Assembly (NCBI RefSeq): GCF_017355915.2
Contig: NZ_JAFEUV020000001.1
Coordinates: 620,001 to 684,000, forward strand
DNA from: Telluribacter roseus
GTDB taxonomy: Bacteria; Bacteroidota; Bacteroidia; Cytophagales; Spirosomataceae
Direction: 5' to 3'
DNA length: 64,000 nt
Position numbers and translations under genes: made by a program. This document shows positions 42,781 through 49,788 of this stretch, piece after piece (position 1 is the first letter of the stretch; each line of letters opens with the position of its first letter). The notes beneath the pieces were generated by a model, which saw only the letters and a list, made by a program, of their open reading frames with translations, was not told the origin of the DNA and did no database searches.

Positions 42781-44238
42781 ATGCACATACACCCCCGCGC
42801 CATCATTCTGCTGCTAACCTTTGGGATATTTCTTGGTTCTATTGGTTGTACCCGAGTCTCCAATTCTACCATGACTACCCAAGCCGATGATCCCTGGCAG
42901 GAGTTTCCGGCCCTGCTGGCCCAGATAAAGAAACCTGAATTTCGTAAAAAAGACTACCCCATTACCCAGTTCGGCGCCGTAGGCGATGGAGCTACCGATT
43001 GTACCGACGCCTTCCGAAAAGCCATCGAAGCCTGCCACCGCGAAGGCGGAGGCCGGGTAGTGGTACCCGCCGGAAACTTCTACACCGGCCCTATTCACCT
43101 GAAGAGCAACGTAAACCTGCACGTGGTCAAAGAGGCTACAATTTCTTTCTCAACCCGCCCCGAAGACTATCTGCCGCTGGTATTTACCCGGTGGGAAGGG
43201 GTGGAGATGATGGGCTACTCGCCGCTGATTTATGCCTTCGAGCAAACCAATATAGCCATTACCGGCGAAGGTACCCTCGATGGCCGTGCCGATGCGACCA
43301 ACTGGTGGCCCTGGAAAGGCAATGAGCGCTACGGGTTTAAGAAAGGACAGCCCAGTCAGGTAGATCCTGACAAGCGGGCGGCCCTTTTCGGAATGGCCGA
43401 GCGCGGGGTACCCGTTAAGGACCGGAAGTTTGGCACCGGGTCGTACCTGCGTCCACAGTTTGTACAGCCCTACCGCTGCCAGAACGTCCTGATCGAGGGC
43501 GTTACCTTTATCAACTCGCCCATGTGGATCCTGAACCCGGTGCTGTGTACCAACGTGACCATCGAGCGCGTAACCGTAACCAGCGACGGCCCCAACAACG
43601 ACGGCTGCGACCCGGAGTCTTGCAAGAATGTACTGATCAAAGACTGCTACTTTAACACCGGCGATGACTGCATCGCCATCAAGTCAGGGCGCAACGCCGA
43701 TGGTCGTCGTATCTATGTACCCAGCGAAAATATCATTGTTCAAAATTGCACCATGGCCAGTGGCCACGGTGGTGTGGTGATCGGCAGTGAAATATCAGGT
43801 GGTGTCCGCAACGTGTACGCCGAAGGTTGTAAGATGAACAGCCCCGAACTGGACCGGGTGCTCCGGATCAAGACCAACACAGCCCGCGGAGGCATCATTG
43901 AGAACATCTATATGCGTAATATTGAAGTAGGTCAGGTGAAGGAGCAGACCATCATTGCCACCATGTACTACGAGGATACCGGCAACCACATGCCTACTAT
44001 CCGAAACATTGACGTACGCAATATGACCGTCAAAAAGGGAGGGAAGACGGGAGTTCGGCTGGAAGGGTACCCGGAGTCACCCATTCAGAATGTCCGCCTC
44101 ACCAACGTAACCATCGAAGGCGTCGAACAGCCTTACCTGATTAACCACGCCACCGGCCTCCACACCACTAACGTCACCATCAACGGTGAGAAAGTGCAGC
44201 TGGCTGAGCAAGAAAAAAAGGTAGGTGAGTTGAACTAA
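42781..44238 (+). CDS. Glycoside hydrolase family 28 (polygalacturonase-like) lipoprotein
   Basis: A 485-residue right-handed beta-helix enzyme. The lipobox GSIGC places it on the cell surface or periplasm. FGAVGDGATDCTDAFRKAI is the usual start of the pectin-lyase-like fold. The GH28 catalytic set is complete: NNDG (N-x-D), GDDCIAIKSG, GHGGVVIGSE and RIKT. It should hydrolyse galacturonan or rhamnogalacturonan by inversion. No pectate utilisation locus (SusC/D) lies next to it here. Family-2 palindromes follow 24 bp after the stop. Confidence 0.95.
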   Translation: MHIHPRAIILLLTFGIFLGSIGCTRVSNSTMTTQADDPWQEFPALLAQIKKPEFRKKDYPITQFGAVGDGATDCTDAFRKAIEACHREGGGRVVVPAGNFYTGPIHLKSNVNLHVVKEATISFSTRPEDYLPLVFTRWEGVEMMGYSPLIYAFEQTNIAITGEGTLDGRADATNWWPWKGNERYGFKKGQPSQVDPDKRAALFGMAERGVPVKDRKFGTGSYLRPQFVQPYRCQNVLIEGVTFINSPMWILNPVLCTNVTIERVTVTSDGPNNDGCDPESCKNVLIKDCYFNTGDDCIAIKSGRNADGRRIYVPSENIIVQNCTMASGHGGVVIGSEISGGVRNVYAEGCKMNSPELDRVLRIKTNTARGGIIENIYMRNIEVGQVKEQTIIATMYYEDTGNHMPTIRNIDVRNMTVKKGGKTGVRLEGYPESPIQNVRLTNVTIEGVEQPYLINHATGLHTTNVTINGEKVQLAEQEKKVGELN

Positions 44239-44262
44239 TTTTATACATATATCCTAACCAAA

Positions 44263-44327
44263 GCCTGTGTCTCCACAGGCCTTTTGCTTTGTATGTTGGC
44301 CTGATCAGGTCTGTGGAGACACAGACC
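44263..44327. repeat. Palindromic repeat pair, family 2, copy 2
   Basis: Two hairpins: GCCTGTG-TCTC-CACAGGC (44263-44280) and GGTCTGTG-GAGA-CACAGACC (44308-44327). The second is the reverse complement of a near-identical unit, so the pair is head-to-head like a BIME. It lies in the 268-bp gap after the GH28 gene; the remainder of that gap shows no gene. Confidence 0.75.
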
Positions 44328-44506
44328 AAGGGGGAGGAGGAAGGCGTCGAGCAGCTATACTATTTCAATTGCCCCTTCTATACCTCCTGGTTTTCAATAA
44401 AGTTAGATAGCTGCTTAGCATGAGCGAACACCATCCTCACCAAGCCCCTGAGGGGATATGTCTATTGAATATAGCCCTCAACTAGTACACTTGCTTATTA
44501 CGTTAT

Positions 44507-45076
44507 TTAATCAAGGGCGCGAATTTCTCCTTGTTTTAGCACAAACCTCTCCTTCTCTATTTCAGAAAGGTTATAGCTGATATAGATGACAACATCATCA
44601 GTGAATTGGTACTTGCCGTCAGGCCAAACTTTTTTTCTACTTATTGCTAACTGTACATCCTTGTTAACTTGCATGATCCTTAATGTGGAATCTGGCTCGT
44701 AGTATTCATATTTGCCTAAATGTTTTGGTTCTTTTAATGGTTCAAAGGATAAATGATATTTGTTTTCGATAAAAGTACGTATTGAGTCAATTTTATCAGC
44801 TTTATTTTTTAAGGTAATAAGTACCCCATATGGTTGGCTTCTCGGATCATTAACAGAAAACTTAAAGCGCCATGTAACTTCCGACTCAGGACTGGTTTTT
44901 GTTAAAAAAGCAGAAAGTGATTCTTTGAGATCTGTATGACTCGCTCGCAAATCACTTACGGTAATTGGAAATTGAATGTCATACCCAGCTAACGCTATCT
45001 GAAAGGGTTGTGGTTGATGGACACAGCCCCCAATAAGAGTCAGGATAAAAAAACAATAACTAATTCTTGAAGCCAT
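44507..45076 (-). CDS. AT-rich hypothetical lipoprotein
   Basis: A 189-residue predicted lipoprotein (lipobox LIGGC, Cys18). The rest is soluble, with repeated charged strands (ESEVTWRFKFSVNDP, YGVLITLKNKADK). The gene is AT-rich compared with the GH28 gene before it. Not recognised. A TAACTTTG-like -7 element is present at 45156-45163 (minus strand), but without a -33 partner. Confidence 0.55.
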   Translation of the reverse strand: MASRISYCFFILTLIGGCVHQPQPFQIALAGYDIQFPITVSDLRASHTDLKESLSAFLTKTSPESEVTWRFKFSVNDPRSQPYGVLITLKNKADKIDSIRTFIENKYHLSFEPLKEPKHLGKYEYYEPDSTLRIMQVNKDVQLAISRKKVWPDGKYQFTDDVVIYISYNLSEIEKERFVLKQGEIRALD

Positions 45077-45195
45077 ACTTAAAATGTGGGCACTAAGGTA
45101 TTGTTAAACATATAACGCATATGTCCATTTTTAACTTTGCTGAATACAGTAGAATCAAAGTTATCAATAAAACTATTGGAATTTGCCTTAACCAA

Positions 45196-45262
45196 GGCCT
45201 GTGTCTCCACAGGCCTTTAATATGGTATGTTAGTCATGTTTAGGTCTGTGCGGACACAGACC
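45196..45262. repeat. Palindromic repeat pair, family 2, copy 3, overlapping a gene end
   Basis: GGCCTGTG-TCTC-CACAGGCC (45196-45215) and GGTCTGTG-CGGA-CACAGACC (45243-45262). The second hairpin encodes the last residues WSVSAQT of the GyrI-like protein, and the stop codon is read at its outer edge (45240-45242). Confidence 0.8.
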
Positions 45263-45725
45263 ATGGTGGAAGGATATCTTCTTCTGAGTCAGTATCTCCG
45301 TTTTTGTACTTCTCTCCCAGTACTTCGAAATGGGGGCGGTGGTCTAGCTGGTACTTAGAGGCTGGCAGCCAGGTGGTGTAGATATACTGATAAATGCGGG
45401 TGTTGGTACTCAACCCTTTGTAATGAAACACATCATAAAGGCCGACGGGAAGCGTAAAGGTATCCATATCATCAGGCACGGCAGCAAAATCTGTTACCTC
45501 TACGGCCGTCCACTTATCAAACTCCTTAGCAGGACTGAAAGTCTTGAAGTAGTCGGGTCCATACACCTGCATAGAGTATAGCTCCGAACTTACCTGGCTT
45601 CGAACTTCCTTTCGCCGGGGCAGAAAGCTCCTCCAGAGTTCACCGGTGCGGTTATCGATCAGGGACATCCGTACTCTTTTACCTACTAATTTCTTCTCGG
45701 CTAAGGTTTCGATACGGGGTTCCAT
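45240..45725 (-). CDS. GyrI-like small-molecule-binding protein with repeat-derived C-terminus
   Basis: About 161 residues from ATG 45725 (MEPRIETLAEKKLVG), the usual start of GyrI-like/AraC effector-binding domains; a longer frame begins at GTG 45818. The domain has GLYDVFHYKG, YTTWLPASKYQLDHRPHFEVLGEKYKN and DSEED. Relatives normally end in a WIP[IV] strand just after this acidic segment, but here the end is ILPPWSVSAQT, encoded by a palindromic repeat. The last strand may be lost or replaced. It follows a formylglycine-generating-enzyme-like gene on the same strand. It may bind a hydrophobic small molecule or peptide; role unknown. Confidence 0.75.
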   Translation of the reverse strand: MEPRIETLAEKKLVGKRVRMSLIDNRTGELWRSFLPRRKEVRSQVSSELYSMQVYGPDYFKTFSPAKEFDKWTAVEVTDFAAVPDDMDTFTLPVGLYDVFHYKGLSTNTRIYQYIYTTWLPASKYQLDHRPHFEVLGEKYKNGDTDSEEDILPPWSVSAQT

Positions 45726-45823
45726 GCATGTGGTGGTCTGGGGAGTGGTCACGTACTGGTAATGAGTTTGGAATATCAGCTTGAGCCATATCTGATGCAT
45801 ACCTAAAAGATACAACACCTGGG

Positions 45824-46525
45824 CTAGGTACTATTTCTGGCGATTCGGAAACCCAGGTCGTCGATCCGGAACGAAATGGGGTGGCTTCGCCTTCTGGTGG
45901 TGGCCATTACACTGCGTTCTTCGTCATACCAGCCGCCGCCTCTGAATACCCGGTACGAGCCATAGACCTCTTCGTCATATATATCCGAGCACCACTCCCA
46001 TACATTGCCCAGCATGTCATAGAGGCCCCAGGCGTTGGGTTGTTTCTGGCCTACATCCTGGGTTTGCTGACGGGAGTTGGCTTTGTACCAGGCAATCTGG
46101 TCCAGTTCACCGTAAGTAATGGCTCGGGTACCTGCCTGGCACGCATACTGCCATTCGGCTTCGGTGGGAAGCCGGAATCCGTTCGCGGTTGGGTCAAAGG
46201 TGATTTTGTCCTCGTTGGGCAGTGGAGTGTAGCAGGGGCTGAGTTCGGTGAGTTTAGATATTGTATTACAAAACACCACGGCATCCATCCAGCTGACCGT
46301 CTCTACAGGGCGCTGACCGCCTTTAAAACTACTGGGATTACCGTGGGTAATCTCCTGATACAGTTCCTGAGTAACCGGATACTTCGCCAGCAAAAAAGCA
46401 TCTACCTGAGCCGTCCACTTCTTTTTGGTCCGGTCGTCTCTCATTTCTACGTTTCCCCCGGGTACCTCCACCATCAGATCTCTGATGGCCTGCCAATCCT
46501 TGGGGGGTAGATTCCTGGTTTTCAA
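45824..46525 (-). CDS. Formylglycine-generating-enzyme-like (SUMF1/FGE-sulfatase) domain protein
   Basis: A 233-residue single-domain protein. VEVPGGNVEM, FLLAKYPVTQELYQEITHGNPSSFKG, VSWMDAVVFCN, RLPTEAEWQYACQAG, MLGNVWEWCSDI and RVFRGGGWYDEE are standard for the FGE-sulfatase domain. The pair of catalytic cysteines of true FGE is not evident near the C-terminus, so it is likely one of the many non-sulfatase members (C-type-lectin-like fold, sometimes enzymes). It lies directly upstream of the GyrI-like gene and probably shares its transcript. Confidence 0.88.
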   Translation of the reverse strand: MKTRNLPPKDWQAIRDLMVEVPGGNVEMRDDRTKKKWTAQVDAFLLAKYPVTQELYQEITHGNPSSFKGGQRPVETVSWMDAVVFCNTISKLTELSPCYTPLPNEDKITFDPTANGFRLPTEAEWQYACQAGTRAITYGELDQIAWYKANSRQQTQDVGQKQPNAWGLYDMLGNVWEWCSDIYDEEVYGSYRVFRGGGWYDEERSVMATTRRRSHPISFRIDDLGFRIARNST

Positions 46526-46819
46526 TAATATCGTCTTGATTTATTGGTGGTTGCGAGCAAGTTGGTCTGTCTCTGGCCGACAGGGATAGGTTGGATGTAT
46601 ACCAGTAGCCTGATCTATCCCGTAGCTACTTCTGGAGAGGTACCGATGCTTTATGCAGGATAACACATCTAAAAGTTGTGGCGTCTGAGAATATATTAAT
46701 TGTCAAAAACTTACCCTTACATTCTCAAATATAGGCGGTCGAAATAATACAAGGGGATAGTACCGGAGTAACGGTGACGGTGCTCCATGAGTGGTGGAAC
46801 AAGGGGATTTGCGATTGTT

Positions 46820-47485
46820 TTATTCCATTGCATTTTCAAAGAAAATGGAACAATCTGTTCCATTGATATTTACAGTATGGTTGTCGATCCATTGTAGGGC
46901 TGGTTCGTCACTCCACCTGCCTAAATAGAGGCGCCTTTTCCACTGGACTTGCCCGCCAAAGGTACGCATAACACTTACTTCGGTACTTCCTCCGGTTGCC
47001 CCTGCGTCATGTTTTTCAATTACCAGCAGAAACTTCCCATCAGGCGAAGGTAGGTTATGAGTTATGCTGGTTGCTCCGAAGCCTGTAAAGATCAGGGTAA
47101 GCAATAGAAATAAGATGCAAGGGGCTAATGATAGAATTGAAAAGAAGCGGACAGCCACCCTTGTGTATTTATTGTCTCGGTACTTTGAAACGGCAGGGAT
47201 AATAAAAAGGAGTAATACCGTTAGTAGTATCAGACTAATCGTATCCCACAGCAGAAACAGGGAGGAGAAGGCGATACCCAGGATGCTAAGAACGTCGGAT
47301 TTAGTGATGGTTTTGCTTTTAGAATAGTAGTGTCCGGCCAGGAGCGAGAACAGGAGTAGGATAATAGTATGGAGCCCGATAGCTACATCGGATAGCAGCG
47401 AAAAGCCCAATTGTCGGAATAGGATAGTAACCATCAGGATGGTGAGCAACCAAAGCGGCGCCTTTTTACTATTGATATTTAACAT
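46820..47485 (-). CDS. Hypothetical membrane protein with extracytoplasmic C-terminal domain
   Basis: A 221-residue protein with about five membrane helices in the first 135 residues, followed by a soluble domain (LPSPDGKFLLVIEKHDAGATGGSTEVSVMR...WSDEPALQWIDNHTVNING). The C-terminal strand pattern SPDGKFLLVIEKHD resembles beta-propeller-like or DUF5412-type tails of membrane proteins. Not recognised with confidence. The 294-bp gap upstream (46526-46819) shows no gene or clear signal. Confidence 0.5.
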   Translation of the reverse strand: MLNINSKKAPLWLLTILMVTILFRQLGFSLLSDVAIGLHTIILLLFSLLAGHYYSKSKTITKSDVLSILGIAFSSLFLLWDTISLILLTVLLLFIIPAVSKYRDNKYTRVAVRFFSILSLAPCILFLLLTLIFTGFGATSITHNLPSPDGKFLLVIEKHDAGATGGSTEVSVMRTFGGQVQWKRRLYLGRWSDEPALQWIDNHTVNINGTDCSIFFENAME

Positions 47486-47589
47486 AATGAAAAAGTATCA
47501 GCTCGGAAACTACAAGAGCATAGTGGCTTCTGAAGGAAGTTAAGGCTTGCAGCGAGGAATAGTAGGGTACTGTATGATAGTTAAATACC

Positions 47590-48321
47590 TTATTGTAATG
47601 AGAAATTAACCGGAAGATTAAACTTTACCTGTACAGCTTTTTGGTCCCTTGCTCCGGGTTTCCATTGGGGCATAGACTTAACTACTCTCAAGGCTTCCTT
47701 TGAAAAAGCATCATGTGGAGATTCACGTATAGCTATATCCTGTAGGGAGCCATCGGTTTCGACAACAAAGGTTACTACGACTCTGCCCATGATATTTTTC
47801 TTTCCAAGCGATTTCGGGTACTTGATATTTGCCGATAAGTAGTTGTACATTGCGGAAATACCTCCGGGAAATTCCGGCTTTTCTACAATACTCTCACTGC
47901 CGTCCTCCTTGTAGTACCTTTCTTCTAGCAGGCTACCCATATTGTTGTACTTTCTGTAAATATCGATCTGACCATTTTCGTAGTAAACAATCGCTTCATT
48001 AATCGGTCGGCCAGCCATAAATGTCATTTTAGACTCCAATCGTCCGCTCGGATAGTACTCTTCAAAAATACCATGTGGTTTCTTAAGACCTTCTTCAAGA
48101 AATCGGCCTTCCTTGTAGACCTGCCCATTTTTGTAGTAGTCAATGACATGCCAGTATTCATTACCGTAGTTGTAAACTACTCTTTTGTACTCGGCCCTCG
48201 AACTGTCTGTTATTTGCGTCCAGTCACCGTCATAAAAGCAATAAAGAGTATCGGTTTGGCAGAGACCTTTGAATGAAATGCAAAGAAGGCAACAAAAGCA
48301 TAGGGTAATGATTTGATTCAT
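47590..48321 (-). CDS. Secreted protein with MORN-like repeats and TonB C-terminal domain
   Basis: A 243-residue exported protein (signal peptide ending near SFKGLCQ). The middle part has repeated toxin-antitoxin/MORN-like motifs (YYKNGQVYKEGRFLEEG, YYPSGRLESKMTF, YYENGQIDIYRKYN). The last 90 residues are a TonB C-terminal domain (EFPGGISAMYNYLSANIKYP...GRVVVTFVVETDGSLQDIAIRESP...ALRVVKSMPQWKPG). The usual N-terminal TonB anchor and Pro-rich spacer are absent, so it is a TonB-C relative, not a classic energy transducer. AT-rich. Confidence 0.85.
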   Translation of the reverse strand: MNQIITLCFCCLLCISFKGLCQTDTLYCFYDGDWTQITDSSRAEYKRVVYNYGNEYWHVIDYYKNGQVYKEGRFLEEGLKKPHGIFEEYYPSGRLESKMTFMAGRPINEAIVYYENGQIDIYRKYNNMGSLLEERYYKEDGSESIVEKPEFPGGISAMYNYLSANIKYPKSLGKKNIMGRVVVTFVVETDGSLQDIAIRESPHDAFSKEALRVVKSMPQWKPGARDQKAVQVKFNLPVNFSLQ

Positions 48322-48460
48322 GCTACTGATCTAAGAAGGGGAGGGGTAGAAATAGAAAATTAATGTTTTTTTCTTCTCGTAAGAGGACTTCTACTCCCTG
48401 TCAGAGCAATGACTGTGCCAATAGGACTTCCGTTAGCGAATGGATAACGTAGTGGTAGTG

Positions 48461-48802
48461 CTATCTCTTTTTATTAGAGACTAGGGCTTTGCTGTTGTAG
48501 TCCAGCGCCAGGTTAACCCAGTATTCAAATTCCAATCTTGATCGGATGGCCTCCTCATCCACCAGGACCCACCCCTTCATAGGTCGGCCGGTAAGATCCA
48601 TAGGTCGGCAGCCATTCCTTTCCAAGGCCTCTTCGTACAAGGCAGGGTCAATCCGGCACAGCAGACTATCCTGGATCACGCCGACACACATTTTCTGCTG
48701 GTACATGAAGGCAATTCCACCCATCATTTCCTTTTCCTCCAAACCTGCCAGATCGACTAGCTGTTCACGTATTCTATCGGCAATGATCTCATTGTAGGGC
48801 AT
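48461..48802 (-). CDS. TfoX N-terminal domain protein
   Basis: A 113-residue protein: MPYNEIIADRIREQL, MMGGIAFMYQQKMCVGVIQDSLLCRIDP, GRPMKGWVLVDEEA are the TfoX/Sxy N-terminal domain. In gamma-proteobacteria TfoX regulates competence, but stand-alone N-domains in Bacteroidota are of unknown role. Monocistronic here. Confidence 0.9.
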   Translation of the reverse strand: MPYNEIIADRIREQLVDLAGLEEKEMMGGIAFMYQQKMCVGVIQDSLLCRIDPALYEEALERNGCRPMDLTGRPMKGWVLVDEEAIRSRLEFEYWVNLALDYNSKALVSNKKR

Positions 48803-48839
48803 GGGAGGCTAGTATAAGTATATTTAGATTTTATTTGTT

Positions 48840-48903
48840 GCGTCGCAGAGGCTAGTTGATTACGTCCTCGCCGGGCCGCGCCTAATTACAAATCAGGGCG
48901 AGC
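48840..48903. repeat. Palindromic intergenic repeat, family 1, copy B
   Basis: On the minus strand this reads GCTCGCCCTGATTTGTAATT, then GGCGCGGCCCGGCGAGGAC and a GCGTCGCAGA-type end, matching copy A at 2357 with about a dozen changes. It begins 4 nt beyond the stop of the AT-rich membrane-domain gene, the same position and orientation that copy A has after the HAD gene. Confidence 0.65.
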
Positions 48904-48907
48904 GGGG

Positions 48908-49543
48908 CTAAACTTGATTATTTTCACTAGTTTGCTGTACTTCTTTTGCTAAACCAGTTTTAACTCTTCTATTTTCAATGATATCTAATGTAAGCATAGG
49001 AGCATCCAGAACGCTTTTAATAATACTCCCACGAATATTATCTTTTTTTATAGTGCATGTAATATTTTCGCATAAAGTATTTGCTAATAAAAAACGGTTA
49101 GTTCTTTCAAGACATATATGGAAGGCAGAAAACTGACGTGCTGTTTTGTTATATAAATAGAAATTGATTGCTGAAATTACCTGTATTAGGCTACCTGATA
49201 TATAGCCAAGTCTAGAGTAATTTGAAGTTGATTCTGACCTTATATCAATAAATGCTGCACAACTCCATAATATAGTTCCTACAATTGCTGCTCCCATAGC
49301 ACAATAAAAGCTTTGCTGCGCTTGCTTGCGAACATCTTGATAATAATTCAGTATCATTTGTTGGAGCTTTGCACCCATCTCGTTAATACTTCCAGGTTGA
49401 ATGTGAGCTACTTCCTCACAGTTCTTCTTTGCTTCCTCAAGAGGCTTTTTAGGAGTACTATCAGAAGCTTCTAAGGAACTCATTTGAGCATTTGAGTTTT
49501 GATAACCATTGATTGGCATAGATGGAGATTCCAGAGCATTCAT
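48908..49543 (-). CDS. TRADD-N-associated membrane domain protein
   Basis: A 211-residue protein with a polar N-terminus (1-55), a QAQQSFYCAMGAAIVGT segment leading into two membrane helices (about 82-99 and 113-131), then INFYLYNKTARQ (126-137) and FHICLERTNRFLLAN (141-155). These match my memory of the TRADD-N-associated membrane domain, described by the Aravind group in bacterial conflict/NLR-like systems. The gene is markedly AT-rich and lies in an accessory region. No TRADD-N or NTPase partner was found nearby, so a defence role is only suggested. Confidence 0.7.
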   Translation of the reverse strand: MNALESPSMPINGYQNSNAQMSSLEASDSTPKKPLEEAKKNCEEVAHIQPGSINEMGAKLQQMILNYYQDVRKQAQQSFYCAMGAAIVGTILWSCAAFIDIRSESTSNYSRLGYISGSLIQVISAINFYLYNKTARQFSAFHICLERTNRFLLANTLCENITCTIKKDNIRGSIIKSVLDAPMLTLDIIENRRVKTGLAKEVQQTSENNQV

Positions 49544-49736
49544 ATCAGTATTAATTAAAAGTATAAGATTTTAATAAGCCATTCTATCGTTTCTTTCATC
49601 TTTGATAACTACAATCTAGTAAAATGTAGCCATAGTAGTATGTGATTTCTATTAATTTTATCTAACGGTTACATATGAATTTCTATAATAAAGTTAAGAG
49701 TACTATTACCTTTTATCAGAGTTTGAATTGATATAC

Positions 49737-49764
49737 AAAAAGGGTCAGCCTCACGGCTAGCCCT
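49737..49764 (-). terminator. Terminator of the amidohydrolase gene
   Basis: AGGGTCAGCC and GGCTAGCCCT pair with two mismatches around a 4-nt loop, ending in five T residues on the minus strand, 25 bp past the stop. Confidence 0.7.
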
Positions 49765-49788
49765 TCCTTCAAAATTATATAGATTAAT

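Noticed and set aside
45824-46525. True formylglycine-generating enzyme with a sulfatase partner
   Set aside because: Catalytic cysteine pair not seen and no sulfatase nearby.
47590-48321. Classic TonB energy transducer
   Set aside because: No N-terminal membrane anchor with Pro-rich spacer; instead a signal peptide and MORN-like repeats.
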